Assembly: GCA_017307785.1 (NCBI GenBank)
Contig: JAFKGI010000050.1
Location: 1-51,720 of the forward strand
Length of the DNA: 51,720 nt
Source of the DNA: Vulcanimicrobiota bacterium
Lineage (GTDB): Bacteria; Vulcanimicrobiota; Xenobia; Xenobiales; JADMJV01
Direction of reading: 5' to 3'
In this document: positions 6,005 through 16,019 of the stretch, piece by piece
Numbering within the stretch: the first letter of the stretch is position 1
How the letters are laid out: the number at the start of each line of letters is the position of its first letter
Position numbers and translations under genes: made by a program
Notes under the pieces: model-generated
Seen by the model: only the letters and a program-made list of their open reading frames with translations
The model's database searches: none
Told to the model about the DNA's origin: nothing

Positions 6005-8919
6005 AGCCGCTGCGTCTGGCCTTGCAGGCCTTTGGACCCTTCTGGAACCGGGTAGAGGTCGACTTTCGTCCGGCTCATTCGCAAGGGCTTTTCCTGATTC
6101 ACGGCCCGGTGGGTTCCGGAAAAACCACCCTGCTGGACGGCATCTGTTATGCCCTTTACGGCGTTTCCTCGGGGGGGGAGCGTTCCCCCGAACAACTGCG
6201 CAGCGACCTGGCGCCCGACTCTACCGACACTTTGGTCGAGTTTGATTTCCAGGCCGATGGAGCGGCCTGGAGCGTGCAGCGAGGCACTCGGGAAGCTTGC
6301 TTGTTGCAGAGCGGCCAGACGGTGGTGCGGGGCAATCAGGAAGTCAGCGAGCGGGTCCAGCGCCTGATAGGCCTGGATGCCTTTCAATTTTGCCGTTCGG
6401 TGCTGCTACCCCAGGGTCAATTTCGCCAGTTTCTGCTGGCCCAGGCCGGAGAGCGCGAACAGATCCTGGCAGCCCTTTTTCACACCCATTCCCCTCGACT
6501 CTATCAGGAGGCGTTGGCCCAGGCCCTGAGCCAGGCCGAGGAAGAGCTGAGCGCGGCCTGGCGCCGTCGCGAGAGCCTGAGCGGGGTACATCAACAGGCT
6601 CGAACCCAGGAAGACACCCTGCGCGCCCTGACCCGTCAGCTGGAGCGCTGGAAAGAACAAAGCGCGCGCATGCAGGAAGACCGAGAGCGGGCCGCCGTGG
6701 TGGGAGAGCGTTCGCGCGAACGCCAGAGGCTGCAAAAAGACCTGAACTCGCTGCGAGAGCGCGACGGCGACTTGCAAGAGTTGCGCGAGCAGGCCAAACG
6801 CTTTCAGGGGGCCCTCAAGGTCGCTCCCCAGGTCGAGCAGTGGCAGCAGGCCAAAAAAGATGAGGCCAGCGCTCAGGAAAACTTCCGTCAGGCCCAACAA
6901 GAGCTGGAAGAGCGCATGCGCGATTTGATTCCGCCCGCGGACACGGCCAATCAGCTGGAAGCCGACCAACTGGAACGAGAAAAGCTACAACAGCGTCTGC
7001 ACGACCTGGCCCGTTTTGAAGCGGAGAACAAGCGTCTGAGTCAGGCCGAGGAGCGATTGCAGCGCTGCCGCGAGACCTGGAACCAGATGGAAGAAGAGGG
7101 TCAGGTGATGACCCGCGAGCTGGAGGTCGCCGAGCGCCGCCTGGAAGAGGTGGTGCGCTTTGGCGAGGAGGAGGAAGACCTCAAGCGTCAGCTGGTGCTT
7201 CGTCAGAAACAGCTGGAGGCTCTGCGCGAGAACCACAAGCTGGTGCGCCAACAAGAAGAGCTGCAGATCGGAATCGAGCGCAGCCATCAGACGCTGATCA
7301 AAATCGGCGAGCGGCGCAACCGCACTTTGACTCAGATCGACCTGCTCGAGCGCGACTTGCACGAGCGCCAGCGCCAGCTGGAGCTGCACTGGTCGCACGC
7401 GCTGGCCGGCCAGCTAAGACCCGGCAAGCCTTGCCCGGTGTGCGGGGCCGAAGACCATCCTCAACCGGCCTCGCCCGGCGGTAGTCCAGCGCAGCTGAGC
7501 CTGGAGCAGTTGCGCAAGCAGGTCGACGCAGCCTGGAAACAGGCCGAGAAGATCGAACAGGAGGAGCAAGAGCAGCAGATCACCCTGGTCCGCCTGGAAG
7601 AACGCCTGGAAATGGCTACGGAACGAGCCCGCGACCTGCCTGAAACCAGCACCGCCGAGGTCCAGGAAATCACCGCCTCGCTGCGTGAGTTGGAACGCGA
7701 TCTACAGCGCATGCAGGCCTATCGCGAACATCAGGACCGGGACCAGCGGCGCGTGAAGAAGCTGCGGCGCAAAATGGAGGGCTGGCAAGAAGCCCGACTG
7801 CAGGCCCAGCAGGCCCTGGCCCAGGCGGAAACCATCGTGCAGGAGCGCCGAGCGCTGGTGCCGGACGATTTCAAGGCCGAAGGAGCGCTGGCGGTCGAAC
7901 GCGCGCGCCTGCAAAAGATCCTGGAACCGGTGCTGCGCAGCATCGAACAGAATCGCTTGCAAATTGGGGCCGATACCCATCTTTACGCTTCCTTCACGGC
8001 CGCCGCCGAGGCCGCTAAGAAAAGCATCGAGCTGAGCAAGGAGCGCACCCGCCTGGCCTGGGAGCTGGTGCAGGCCCGCTTGGAGCTCCACGGCTTCGCC
8101 AGCCTGGAAGAGTGGCGGCCCATTTATCAATTGGCCGAGCACGACCTGGAGACGATCCTGGGAGAGATCTCCGGACATCAGCATTCCCTGGAAAAGCTCG
8201 AGGAAGAATCCGAGCGGGCGGAAGCCCTTTATCACGAGAGTCTCGAAGACTGGCGCGAGCTGGAACTCGATCCGGAGAGCCTGGAACAGCATCTGCAGGG
8301 CGGCTATGCCGGCGTGGCTCAAGCCCAGGAAGAGCTCCGTCAGCTGCAGCGCCAGCTCCAGGACTACGAACGCAGTTTAGAGGAGATCCACACCCTCGAG
8401 CCTCGGTTGGCGCAACTGAGGCGTCTGGCCCGCACGGCGGCGGGGGAAAATGGCCTGGGGGTGACTTTCCAGCAGTGGGTGCTGGCCCAGCAGATGGAAA
8501 GCGTGCTGCAAGCCGCCAATTTACGCCTGAGCCAGATGACGCGTGGCCGTTTCACTCTGGAGGCCTCCAAGAACGCACTGGAACTGCTGGTACTCGACCA
8601 TCTTTCCGGTCATTCCCGTGGGGTCACCACCCTGAGCGGCGGCGAGAGTTTCCTGGCCTCGCTGGCGCTGGCCCTGGGGCTTTCCGACAGCTTCCTCTCG
8701 GCCGGCAGCAACGCCGTGCTGGAAACGCTGTTCATCGACGAGGGATTCGGCTACCTGGACGAGGAGGGCCTGGACCAGGCCTTCTGGGCGCTGGAGCCGA
8801 TCCGCAAGGACGGGCGCATCATCGGCGTGGTTTCCCATCTCGCCGAAGTGCGCCAGCGGATTCAGTCCCGCCTGGAAGTCCGCCCCAGTCCGAGCGGCAA
8901 CCAGGTGGTCTGGCAATAA
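6001..8919 (+). CDS. sbcC: SbcC/Rad50-type ATPase
   Basis: A 972-residue SMC-like ATPase that partners SbcD in double-strand-end processing. The Walker A motif is at about 37-46 (GPVGSGKTTL). Two long coiled coils flank the zinc hook CPVC at 478-481. The ABC signature LSGGES is at about 878-883, followed by Walker B with LFIDEGFG near 915-922. Length and order match the SbcC family and nothing is missing. The TTG start at 6001 overlaps the sbcD TGA (TTGA), so translation is coupled. It ends four bases before the convergent XRE gene. Confidence 0.95.
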   Translation: MKPLRLALQAFGPFWNRVEVDFRPAHSQGLFLIHGPVGSGKTTLLDGICYALYGVSSGGERSPEQLRSDLAPDSTDTLVEFDFQADGAAWSVQRGTREACLLQSGQTVVRGNQEVSERVQRLIGLDAFQFCRSVLLPQGQFRQFLLAQAGEREQILAALFHTHSPRLYQEALAQALSQAEEELSAAWRRRESLSGVHQQARTQEDTLRALTRQLERWKEQSARMQEDRERAAVVGERSRERQRLQKDLNSLRERDGDLQELREQAKRFQGALKVAPQVEQWQQAKKDEASAQENFRQAQQELEERMRDLIPPADTANQLEADQLEREKLQQRLHDLARFEAENKRLSQAEERLQRCRETWNQMEEEGQVMTRELEVAERRLEEVVRFGEEEEDLKRQLVLRQKQLEALRENHKLVRQQEELQIGIERSHQTLIKIGERRNRTLTQIDLLERDLHERQRQLELHWSHALAGQLRPGKPCPVCGAEDHPQPASPGGSPAQLSLEQLRKQVDAAWKQAEKIEQEEQEQQITLVRLEERLEMATERARDLPETSTAEVQEITASLRELERDLQRMQAYREHQDRDQRRVKKLRRKMEGWQEARLQAQQALAQAETIVQERRALVPDDFKAEGALAVERARLQKILEPVLRSIEQNRLQIGADTHLYASFTAAAEAAKKSIELSKERTRLAWELVQARLELHGFASLEEWRPIYQLAEHDLETILGEISGHQHSLEKLEEESERAEALYHESLEDWRELELDPESLEQHLQGGYAGVAQAQEELRQLQRQLQDYERSLEEIHTLEPRLAQLRRLARTAAGENGLGVTFQQWVLAQQMESVLQAANLRLSQMTRGRFTLEASKNALELLVLDHLSGHSRGVTTLSGGESFLASLALALGLSDSFLSAGSNAVLETLFIDEGFGYLDEEGLDQAFWALEPIRKDGRIIGVVSHLAEVRQRIQSRLEVRPSPSGNQVVWQ

Positions 8920-8923
8920 CCCT

Positions 8924-9553
8924 CTAGAGCTCGACGGACTCTTCCAGCGAACCACGATTGCGGCGGCGCAGACGCTCCACCATGTCGGTGACGGCGCAAC
9001 CATGTTCGGCGGAGAGCAGGCCCTGGGCCACCATTTCCACCGACTCTTCGCTGACGTTGCTTTCTTCCGAGTCGGTTTCCCGGGAGAGGATGGCGCGAGC
9101 GCGGTTCAGGTACTTGCTGAAGTCATAGACCTGGGCACCATCCTGGCGAGGACCGGCCGAACTGGCGGCCGGAATTTCCATGGAAGCTTCGTAGCTGGTG
9201 AAGGTCGGCTCGTTCTTGTGCTTGGCCGTCACCAACTGGAACTCGGTTTCCAGGGCCTCCAGGTAGAGACGCACGCGAGAAATATTCTGCAGCGCAATCT
9301 GGGCCGATTCCAGGGTGATGCCCTGGGGCGGTTCGTCGAAGAACCACCAGAGCGGTTTGCCGGTGATCTCGGCCAGACGCAGCAGCACCCAGACCGGCAT
9401 CGGTTCTCGTCCGGAGATGTAGCCGCTCAATTGCTCGGCCGATTCGAGTCCCAACTGGCTGGCCAGTTGGCCGACGGAATGTCCGCAGTCCAACATGGCC
9501 GAATGTAGATGGGCTCGCATCCGCGCCAGCCGTTCGTCGAGACTCCGTGTCAT
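8924..9553 (-). CDS. XRE-like HTH regulator
   Basis: A 209-residue protein. The N-terminal 75 residues resemble a Cro/C1 helix-turn-helix: HSVGQLASQLGL at about 24-35, then a second helix and an SGYISG turn. A helical middle segment (about 80-120) and an acidic C-terminal tail follow. It lacks a peptidase or sugar-binding output domain, so the signal is unknown. An AGGAG Shine-Dalgarno directly follows a perfect inverted repeat in its leader, which could serve autoregulation. It lies downstream of the efflux operon on the same strand and could be read from it. Confidence 0.6.
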   Translation of the reverse strand: MTRSLDERLARMRAHLHSAMLDCGHSVGQLASQLGLESAEQLSGYISGREPMPVWVLLRLAEITGKPLWWFFDEPPQGITLESAQIALQNISRVRLYLEALETEFQLVTAKHKNEPTFTSYEASMEIPAASSAGPRQDGAQVYDFSKYLNRARAILSRETDSEESNVSEESVEMVAQGLLSAEHGCAVTDMVERLRRRNRGSLEESVEL

Positions 9554-9567
9554 GTAATAAAATACTC

Positions 9568-9594
9568 CTGAGCTTTAAATTTATTCAAGCTCAG
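9568..9594. promoter_or_regulatory. Inverted repeat in leader of the XRE gene
   Basis: CTGAGCTT (9568-9575) and AAGCTCAG (9587-9594) form perfect 8-bp arms with an 11-base AT-rich spacer. The repeat lies between the efflux channel gene and the XRE start, next to the AGGAG ribosome site. It could be an operator for the XRE protein or a stem that ends efflux transcription. No long T-run follows. Confidence 0.4.
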
Positions 9595-9633
9595 CGATTT
9601 TCCACCGAACAGCTGGTCTACCTCTTCACCATT

Positions 9634-10974
9634 TCAAGAATTCTGGGGGACTCCGCTGACGGCCCGGGTCAAGGCCGCTCGATTTAGATAGACCTGGGTG
9701 AGCGCGTTGACGCGATTGGTCTGGGCGGTCAGCAGGGCCGACTGGGCGTCGATCACGTCCAGGAAAATGCCCAGACCGACTTTGTAGCGTCCATTGGTGA
9801 GTCGCAGAGTCTCGCGGGCATTCGCCTCCTCCGCGCTGGCCGAGGCCACCTGCTGTTCGGCGTTCTTCAAATTGAGGTAGGCCTGACCTACCTGAGAGAG
9901 CACCCGCTGCTTGGCGCCCTCCAAATCGGCCTTGGCCCGGTCGAGATTGGCCTTGGCTTCGGTGATGCGACCGTCCTGAAGACCGCCGTCCAGAACCTGA
10001 AAGTTGATGGACAGGTTGATGCCCAGCGTTTCGATGGCCGGCTGGGCGCGGTTCTGATAAGCGGCATTGAGGCCAATGGAGGGTGAACTGGTCGTATAGG
10101 CCGCATCCAGGGTCGACTGGGCCGAGTCCACCTGTTTCACGTACTGAATCAGCTCCGGGCGCTGGGCCAGAGCCATGTCAAAAAGCTGCTCGGTGGTCTG
10201 ATAGGCCAGCAGAGGTTCTTCTTCGTCCCGCAGGCTGATGCGAGCGCGCGGGTCCAGGCCCAGGGCCAGGTTGAACTGCAACTGGTTGTTGCCGGAATTG
10301 GTCTGGGCCTGACTGAGCTGGAAAAGTGCCGCGGACAGGGCCGTCTCGGCCCGGGTCACATCGCTGGGCAATCCCAGACCGCCGCTGAAGCGAGCCCTCG
10401 CCTCGGCCACGTGTTCGCGGCGGTTGGCGATGTTGTCTTCTTGAACTTTGACCAGACGCTGGGTGGAAAGCAGGTTGAAGTAAGACTGCTTGACTTGCAG
10501 GGCCACATCCGACTGGGCCTGCTCGTAGGCGGCTTGATTGGCGTCGCGAAGGTGTTCCTGAGCCGCCGTGAGGTCTCGGGTGTGACCGAAATCGGTGAGC
10601 AGCTGCGAGAGAGTGGCGTTGTGGGTCCAGCCATTGTTGGAGAAAACGGCTCCAAAGCCACCGGCCACGTTCACCAGGGGTTGATTGGTGTAGGTGCTTT
10701 GCAGCAGAAGTTTAGGATTGAGGCCGGAAGCCTGCTGCTGCACGCGACCATCGGCCGCGCGAACCTGCGACTCCGACGCCTTCAGGCTGGACTGGAAGCG
10801 CATGGCCGTCTCGACGGCCTCTTTCAGCCCCATGGTGGTAGGCACCGATTCGGGCACAGCGATGGAGGGGAGCTCCACCGGCTTGGGCACTTCGGCCTGC
10901 TGGGTCTGGGGTGTGTAGGGGTCCGCCCAACTCGAAATCGGCAGCAAACCCAGGAGCAAAAGCCACTTTTTCAT
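9634..10974 (-). CDS. TolC-family outer-membrane efflux channel
   Basis: An outer-membrane factor of about 446 residues completing the tripartite pump. It starts at the ATG at 10974, which overlaps the stop of the RND gene (ATGA); an in-frame extension to 10995 would be inside that gene and is unlikely. The signal peptide is MKKWLLLLGLLPISSWA with cleavage before DPY. Two OEP repeats of coiled helices span about 50-235 and 260-440. The ending with a conserved NRVNALTQVYLNRAAL helix is typical. Being the last gene of the operon fits export of the pump's substrate across the outer membrane. Confidence 0.9.
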   Translation of the reverse strand: MKKWLLLLGLLPISSWADPYTPQTQQAEVPKPVELPSIAVPESVPTTMGLKEAVETAMRFQSSLKASESQVRAADGRVQQQASGLNPKLLLQSTYTNQPLVNVAGGFGAVFSNNGWTHNATLSQLLTDFGHTRDLTAAQEHLRDANQAAYEQAQSDVALQVKQSYFNLLSTQRLVKVQEDNIANRREHVAEARARFSGGLGLPSDVTRAETALSAALFQLSQAQTNSGNNQLQFNLALGLDPRARISLRDEEEPLLAYQTTEQLFDMALAQRPELIQYVKQVDSAQSTLDAAYTTSSPSIGLNAAYQNRAQPAIETLGINLSINFQVLDGGLQDGRITEAKANLDRAKADLEGAKQRVLSQVGQAYLNLKNAEQQVASASAEEANARETLRLTNGRYKVGLGIFLDVIDAQSALLTAQTNRVNALTQVYLNRAALTRAVSGVPQNS

Positions 10975-13900
10975 TTCTTCTTCTTCCAGAACCAATCCAA
11001 CATTTCGTCAAGCAGTGAGAAGACGACCGGCACCACCACCAGGGTCAGCAGGGTCGAAGTGGTCAGGCCGCCGATGACGGCGATGGCCATCGACTTGCGC
11101 ACTTCAGCGCCGGCTCCGATGCCGAGAGCGATGGGCAGCATACCGGCGATCATAGCTACGGTGGTCATAAGAATCGGACGCATACGCGCTTCTCCGGATT
11201 CGAAGATGGCGGCCATTCGCTCCATCCCCTGCGCTTTGGAGGTGAGCACGTACTCGACCAGCAGAATCGAGTTCTTGGTGGCCAGGCCCATCAGCATCAC
11301 GATCCCGATCAAGGCATACATACCCATCGGTTCGCGAGTGACCAACAGCCCCATCACGGCGCCGCCGATGGAGAGCGGCAGGGCGACCATGATGGTCAGA
11401 GGATGAACGAACCCCGAGAAGAGCAGCACCATGACCGCGTAAATCATCAGCACGGCCGCCCCCATCGCTCCGGCGAATCCATTGAAGATGTCTTTTTGGA
11501 TTTCCACGTCGCCGGCCGGGCTTTCGCTGACGCTCTTGGGGAGCTCTTTGAAGGCCTGGAGTTTGTGGATGTCGTTGAGGGCGTCTCCCAAAGCATAGCC
11601 GCGACGCATGGCCGCTTCGATGCTCACCTTGCGTTTGCGGTCGTAGCGGTCGATTTGCGACGGGCCCTGGCCCATTTCCAGGCTGGCCACCGAGGAGATG
11701 GGCAGCAGGCGGTTGCCTGAGGCCATCACCTTGAGGTTGCGGATAGTGGCCAGGTCGTCGCGGTAGCGCGGGTCGATCTGGACGCGAATGTTGATCTGAC
11801 GGTCGCTCAGGTCGAACTTGGCCAGGTTTTGATCGTTGTCGCCCAAGGTGGCCACCAGGGCGGTGCGGGCGATGCTGCTGACCGAGACGCCTTGTTCAGC
11901 GGCCAGGTCGAAATTGGGTTTGACCAGGATTTCGGGGCGCTGCAGAGCGGCCGAGGTGTTGATGTCGTAAAGACCTTCCATCCCGCGCATGGCCACCAGC
12001 AGCTTCTGGGCCGTCTCGGTCAACTCGGGCCCGTTCTCACTGGAAAGCACCAGCGTCAGGCGTCCCGACAGTCCCACCGCGGCGCCAAAGGAGAGGCGCA
12101 CACCCGGCACCTTTTGCAGCTCGGGAGCCACCTGTTCTTCGAACTGGCTCTGGCTGATCTTGCGATCCTTGCGAGGCACCAGCACGATGTAGAGGCTGGA
12201 CTTGTTCACGGCACCTTGCGTGCCGCGGCCGCCGGGACCATTCTGCGAAGGCGTGCCCACCGAGGTAAAGACCTGCTTGACCTCTTTGTGACTGAGCAAG
12301 ATGCGCGTCAACTCTTTGGAGACGGCGGTGGTGGTTTCAATATTGGCGCCGGGCGGCAGTTCGGCAGTGAGCACCGTCTCGCCACGATCCACGGTGCCGA
12401 TCAGATTCTTGGGAATCATTCCGAACAAGGCCATACTGAAGACGAAGAAGGTGACGGCCAGAATCAGGGTCGGCACCCGGTAGGCCAGGGCCCAGCCTAA
12501 AATCTTGTCGTAGCCGGCGGTCAACCAGCTCTTCTTTTCCTCGTGGGGCGGGATGTCCACCATCCAGTAGGCGGCCATCATCGGCGTCAACAGACGAGCC
12601 ACCACCAGCGAGAAGAACACGGCCACCGCCACCGTCAGTCCAAACTGCCGGAAAAACTGTCCGGGGATGCCACCCATGAAGGCCACCGGCACGAAGACCA
12701 CGATGATGGAGGCGGTGGTGGCTACCACCGCCAGACCGATCTCGTCGGCCGCTTCCAAAGCCGCGTGGTAAGGGTCCTTGCCCATCTGGATGTGGCGCAC
12801 GATGTTCTCGATTTCCACGATGGCGTCGTCCACCAGAATGCCGATGACCAGAGCCAGACCCAGCAACGACATATTGTTGAGCGTGAAGCCGACGGCTTTC
12901 ATCACGAAGAAAGTGGGGATGACCGAGAGCGGCATGGCCAGCGCCGAGATGGCGGCGGCCCGCCAATCGCGCAAGAACCAGTAAATCACGATGACGGCCA
13001 GTCCGGCGCCCAGGCAGAGATGCTCAATGGACGCTTCATAGGACTCGAGCACGTAGGTGGCGTTGGTGCGCACCTTCTTGATGACGGTGCCGGCCGGTAG
13101 GGTGCTCTGCATCTTTTCCAATGCCTTGTCCACCCGGTTGGCCACGTCCACCAGATTGGAACCGGTGGCGCGCACCACCTGAAAAGCCACCACCGATTCG
13201 CCGTTGAGCAGAGCGCGCTGGCGGGGTTCGGAGAAACCGTTCTCGATGGTGCCCAGCTGATCCAGCTGCACCCAGCCTCCCCGCGGAGAGGCGATGCGGG
13301 TCTGGCCCAGCTTTTCCAGAGTGGGAGCCGAACCCAGAGTTCGAATCGACTCCTCCTGGCCCCCTACGGTGGAACGACCGCCGGGCATGTCGATGTTCAG
13401 CGCTCGCACCTGCAAGTTGACCGCGTCGGCGGTCACGCCGTATGCGTCCATCTTTTCCGGGTCGAGGTTGATGCGAATTTCCCGATCCACACCGCCGGAA
13501 CGCTGCACCTGACCTACGCCGCGCACGGCCAGCAGGGAGCGCGAAATGGCATTGTCGATTTCCCAGGAGAGCTCGCTGAGACTGGCTCCCTTGCGGGCGA
13601 TGGTGTAAGTGGCCAGCGGGCCGCCGATGAAATCGACACGGGTAATTTGCGGTTCGTTGATCTGACCGGGAAGCTGTTGGCGGATGCGCGACACGGCGTC
13701 GCGCACGTCGTTGACGGCCCGGTCGGTGTCGGTGCCCAGTTCGAACTCGACGGTGGTGGCGGAGAGCCCCTCATTGACCGCCGAGGTGATGTGCTTGACG
13801 CCGGAAATACCGCTGATGGAATCCTCCACCTTGCGAGTCACCTGCGTCTCCAACTCCGAGGGCGCCGCGCCGATCTGGGTGATGGATACGGAAACCAGGG

Positions 13901-14027
13901 GAAGGTCGATATTAGGATTCTCGTCGATGCCCAATCCGGCGAACGAAGCCAGACCGGCAATCGTGAGCACCAGGAAGAGAACCAGCGATGGAATCGGGTT
14001 CCGGATGGCCCAGGCCGAGATATTCAT
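10971..14027 (-). CDS. RND (HAE1/AcrB-type) multidrug efflux permease
   Basis: A 1018-residue inner-membrane proton/drug antiporter. Transmembrane helix 1 is at about 12-32. A large periplasmic porter domain follows, then the helix 4 proton-relay pair Asp400-Asp401 in GILVDDAIVEIENI, a second periplasmic loop and a final helix bundle near 840-1005. It ends WFWKKKK. Length and motifs are normal for HAE1 pumps. Its ATG directly abuts the adaptor stop codon and its own stop overlaps the channel start, so all three pump parts are translated together. The substrate cannot be read from sequence. Confidence 0.95.
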   Translation of the reverse strand: MNISAWAIRNPIPSLVLFLVLTIAGLASFAGLGIDENPNIDLPLVSVSITQIGAAPSELETQVTRKVEDSISGISGVKHITSAVNEGLSATTVEFELGTDTDRAVNDVRDAVSRIRQQLPGQINEPQITRVDFIGGPLATYTIARKGASLSELSWEIDNAISRSLLAVRGVGQVQRSGGVDREIRINLDPEKMDAYGVTADAVNLQVRALNIDMPGGRSTVGGQEESIRTLGSAPTLEKLGQTRIASPRGGWVQLDQLGTIENGFSEPRQRALLNGESVVAFQVVRATGSNLVDVANRVDKALEKMQSTLPAGTVIKKVRTNATYVLESYEASIEHLCLGAGLAVIVIYWFLRDWRAAAISALAMPLSVIPTFFVMKAVGFTLNNMSLLGLALVIGILVDDAIVEIENIVRHIQMGKDPYHAALEAADEIGLAVVATTASIIVVFVPVAFMGGIPGQFFRQFGLTVAVAVFFSLVVARLLTPMMAAYWMVDIPPHEEKKSWLTAGYDKILGWALAYRVPTLILAVTFFVFSMALFGMIPKNLIGTVDRGETVLTAELPPGANIETTTAVSKELTRILLSHKEVKQVFTSVGTPSQNGPGGRGTQGAVNKSSLYIVLVPRKDRKISQSQFEEQVAPELQKVPGVRLSFGAAVGLSGRLTLVLSSENGPELTETAQKLLVAMRGMEGLYDINTSAALQRPEILVKPNFDLAAEQGVSVSSIARTALVATLGDNDQNLAKFDLSDRQINIRVQIDPRYRDDLATIRNLKVMASGNRLLPISSVASLEMGQGPSQIDRYDRKRKVSIEAAMRRGYALGDALNDIHKLQAFKELPKSVSESPAGDVEIQKDIFNGFAGAMGAAVLMIYAVMVLLFSGFVHPLTIMVALPLSIGGAVMGLLVTREPMGMYALIGIVMLMGLATKNSILLVEYVLTSKAQGMERMAAIFESGEARMRPILMTTVAMIAGMLPIALGIGAGAEVRKSMAIAVIGGLTTSTLLTLVVVPVVFSLLDEMLDWFWKKKK

Positions 14028-15407
14028 CTACTTTTCCTCGATCCGGACCTTGTCGCCGTCGGCTAGAAAGCGTGCCCCCGCCACCGCCACCGAATCGTTG
14101 ACCTTGAGGCCCTCGGTGATTTCCACGCGCTGGTTGGTGCGCACGCCCGTCGTAACGCGGGTACGCACCGCGGTGGTGCCGTCCAATTTGAAGACGAAGT
14201 AGTCGCCGCCCTCGCCCAACACGGCTTCGGCGGGGATGGTCAGAGCACGATGGTCTCCCACGTCCACACGGGCTTCACCAAACATACCCGGACGCAGGCT
14301 GGAGCCCGAATCGAGTCGGATGCGAGCGGTTCCCAGGCGACTGCTGCTTTCCACTTCCGGAGAAATTTTCCAGATGCGGCCGCTGGTCTTTTTGCCACCG
14401 TAAGCAATCTGGGCGCGCATCCCGGTGCGCATCTTGAGCAGGTCGGCCTGCGGCATTTGGGCCTGAAGCTCCAGTTCACCGCGCCGGGCCAGGGTGAACA
14501 TGGCCTTGCTGCTGCTGCTGATTTCTCCCAGATGGACGTCCCGTTTCAGAATCAGTCCGGCGTCAGGAGCCTTGATGACGGTCTGCTCCAGTTGAGCCTC
14601 GATCATGGCGATCATCCCCACGATCTCGTCGCTCGAGGCCCGTGCGATGTCGACATCTTCGGCACGTCCACCGGCCTGACCCAGAAGCATCCGCTGGCGC
14701 GCTTGTTCGGCGGCGTATTCGCCCGCCGTCAGTCTCTGCTTGGCGGCATTGAGCAACTGGCGATTCCGATCCACCTCGGCCTGACGATCGCTGGCCTCTT
14801 GTTGCGTCACGAAGCCTTCGTCGAGCACCTTGCTGTAACGGTCCGAGGTCTTTTGGGCGCTGGCCAGGTTCACTTCAGCCTGCTTCAAATTGGCCCGCTC
14901 CTGAGTGGCCTGAGCGCGCGCCTGCTCGTAGGCCGCCTTCAAACTCAGCAGATCCTGAGGCCGATTGGGCTGAACGGCCCGCGAAACCTGGGCCTGACTG
15001 GAACGCAGACGGGCCTGCGCTTGCAAGAGCTGGGCCTGCAGCAAGGAGCGATTGAGCACGGCCAGGGTCTGACCGGGGTATACGCGGTCGCCTTCCTCTA
15101 CGTTGATCTGCTCGACCTTGAGGCCGTTAACCTCGGCTCCCACCGCCAGCGGATCCACGGCGGCCACGCTGCCGGTCGCCATCACCGTGTCGGGCAGGGT
15201 GCTGTAGTTGGCCGTGGCCGTGCTGACCGTAACCACCGGTTTGGGGGTCGCTTTGGTGGTCGGCTTCTTGGAAGCGTTGCGGCTGGCCGCGAAGACTTTG
15301 AGGCCCACCACCGCCAGCACCACCAGACCGATCACCAGGGCCCAGGTCATGGCCGTGCTGCGGCTGGTCTTTTTGTATTCTCTTACATCGTGGGTCAAGT
15401 CGCTCAT
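14028..15407 (-). CDS. Membrane-fusion (adaptor) protein of RND pump
   Basis: A periplasmic adaptor of about 459 residues. One N-terminal membrane anchor lies at about 20-41. A barrel-sandwich/lipoyl domain (TGSVAAVDPLAVGAEVNGLK) is split by a long alpha-helical hairpin (about 130-260), followed by beta-barrel and membrane-proximal domains. There is no lipobox, so it is anchored by the helix. The ATG at 15407 has a GGAGGC ribosome site and overlaps the tetR stop (ATGA). The frame continues upstream to a TTG at 15434 inside tetR, which I reject as the start. It links the RND permease to the TolC-like channel. Confidence 0.9.
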   Translation of the reverse strand: MSDLTHDVREYKKTSRSTAMTWALVIGLVVLAVVGLKVFAASRNASKKPTTKATPKPVVTVSTATANYSTLPDTVMATGSVAAVDPLAVGAEVNGLKVEQINVEEGDRVYPGQTLAVLNRSLLQAQLLQAQARLRSSQAQVSRAVQPNRPQDLLSLKAAYEQARAQATQERANLKQAEVNLASAQKTSDRYSKVLDEGFVTQQEASDRQAEVDRNRQLLNAAKQRLTAGEYAAEQARQRMLLGQAGGRAEDVDIARASSDEIVGMIAMIEAQLEQTVIKAPDAGLILKRDVHLGEISSSSKAMFTLARRGELELQAQMPQADLLKMRTGMRAQIAYGGKKTSGRIWKISPEVESSSRLGTARIRLDSGSSLRPGMFGEARVDVGDHRALTIPAEAVLGEGGDYFVFKLDGTTAVRTRVTTGVRTNQRVEITEGLKVNDSVAVAGARFLADGDKVRIEEK

Positions 15408-16015
15408 TCTAAGCCTCCGATGGCTGCCAAACAAAACCGGCTAATATGATCTGTCATGATGCGGGTCCGCTCCTCAGGTGGTCGCTCGCCCCAACCGGGT
15501 CGACTGCGTTCCAGAAAGAACTCCGCTTTGGGCATTCCGTTGCAGTGGGACATCAAGCTGTGACTACACAACCAGCGCTCCTCGTCACTGAGACGAGGGT
15601 TGAGTTCGGCCACGATGCGCTCGACCCGCGGCATGATGCGGCCGATGATTTCGTCCATCAGGGAGACAAATTGGGGCGAGGGCTCTTCCAATTCGCGCAT
15701 CATCAATCGGGTGTGCCAGGCCTGCCGTTCGACCCCCAACACTCGCTCCACGCAGGTGCGGATCAGTTCTCGCAGTCGCTGCTCGGCGGGCGCCTCCTCA
15801 GAGGTCTCTTCTTCGCGCACCGAGTGAGTCACGTGTCGCAAGACTTCGCCGTAGAGACCATCCTTGTCGCGAAAATGGTAGTTGACGGCGGCCTGGTTGA
15901 CGCCGGCGGCCTGCACGATGTCGCGGATGGTGGTCTCGCGCCGCCCTTTCTCCGCAAAGATGGGCCCGGCCACCTCGAGAATGCGCCTGCTGGTTGAGGC
16001 GGAGCGGTTTTCCAT
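15404..16015 (-). CDS. TetR-family repressor of the efflux operon
   Basis: A TetR regulator of about 203 residues. The N-terminal HTH (about 8-55, with AAGVNQAAVNYHFRDKDGLY) is classic, and the C-terminal ligand domain resembles the CecR/YbiH branch. The ATG at 16015 is preferred over an in-frame TTG at 16024, because the TTG lies inside a perfect palindrome. Being first gene of the tetR-adaptor-RND-TolC operon implies self-regulated, substrate-induced expression. No Shine-Dalgarno precedes the ATG, so the message may be leaderless or weakly translated. Confidence 0.88.
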   Translation of the reverse strand: MENRSASTSRRILEVAGPIFAEKGRRETTIRDIVQAAGVNQAAVNYHFRDKDGLYGEVLRHVTHSVREEETSEEAPAEQRLRELIRTCVERVLGVERQAWHTRLMMRELEEPSPQFVSLMDEIIGRIMPRVERIVAELNPRLSDEERWLCSHSLMSHCNGMPKAEFFLERSRPGWGERPPEERTRIMTDHISRFCLAAIGGLE

Positions 16016-16019
16016 AAAA

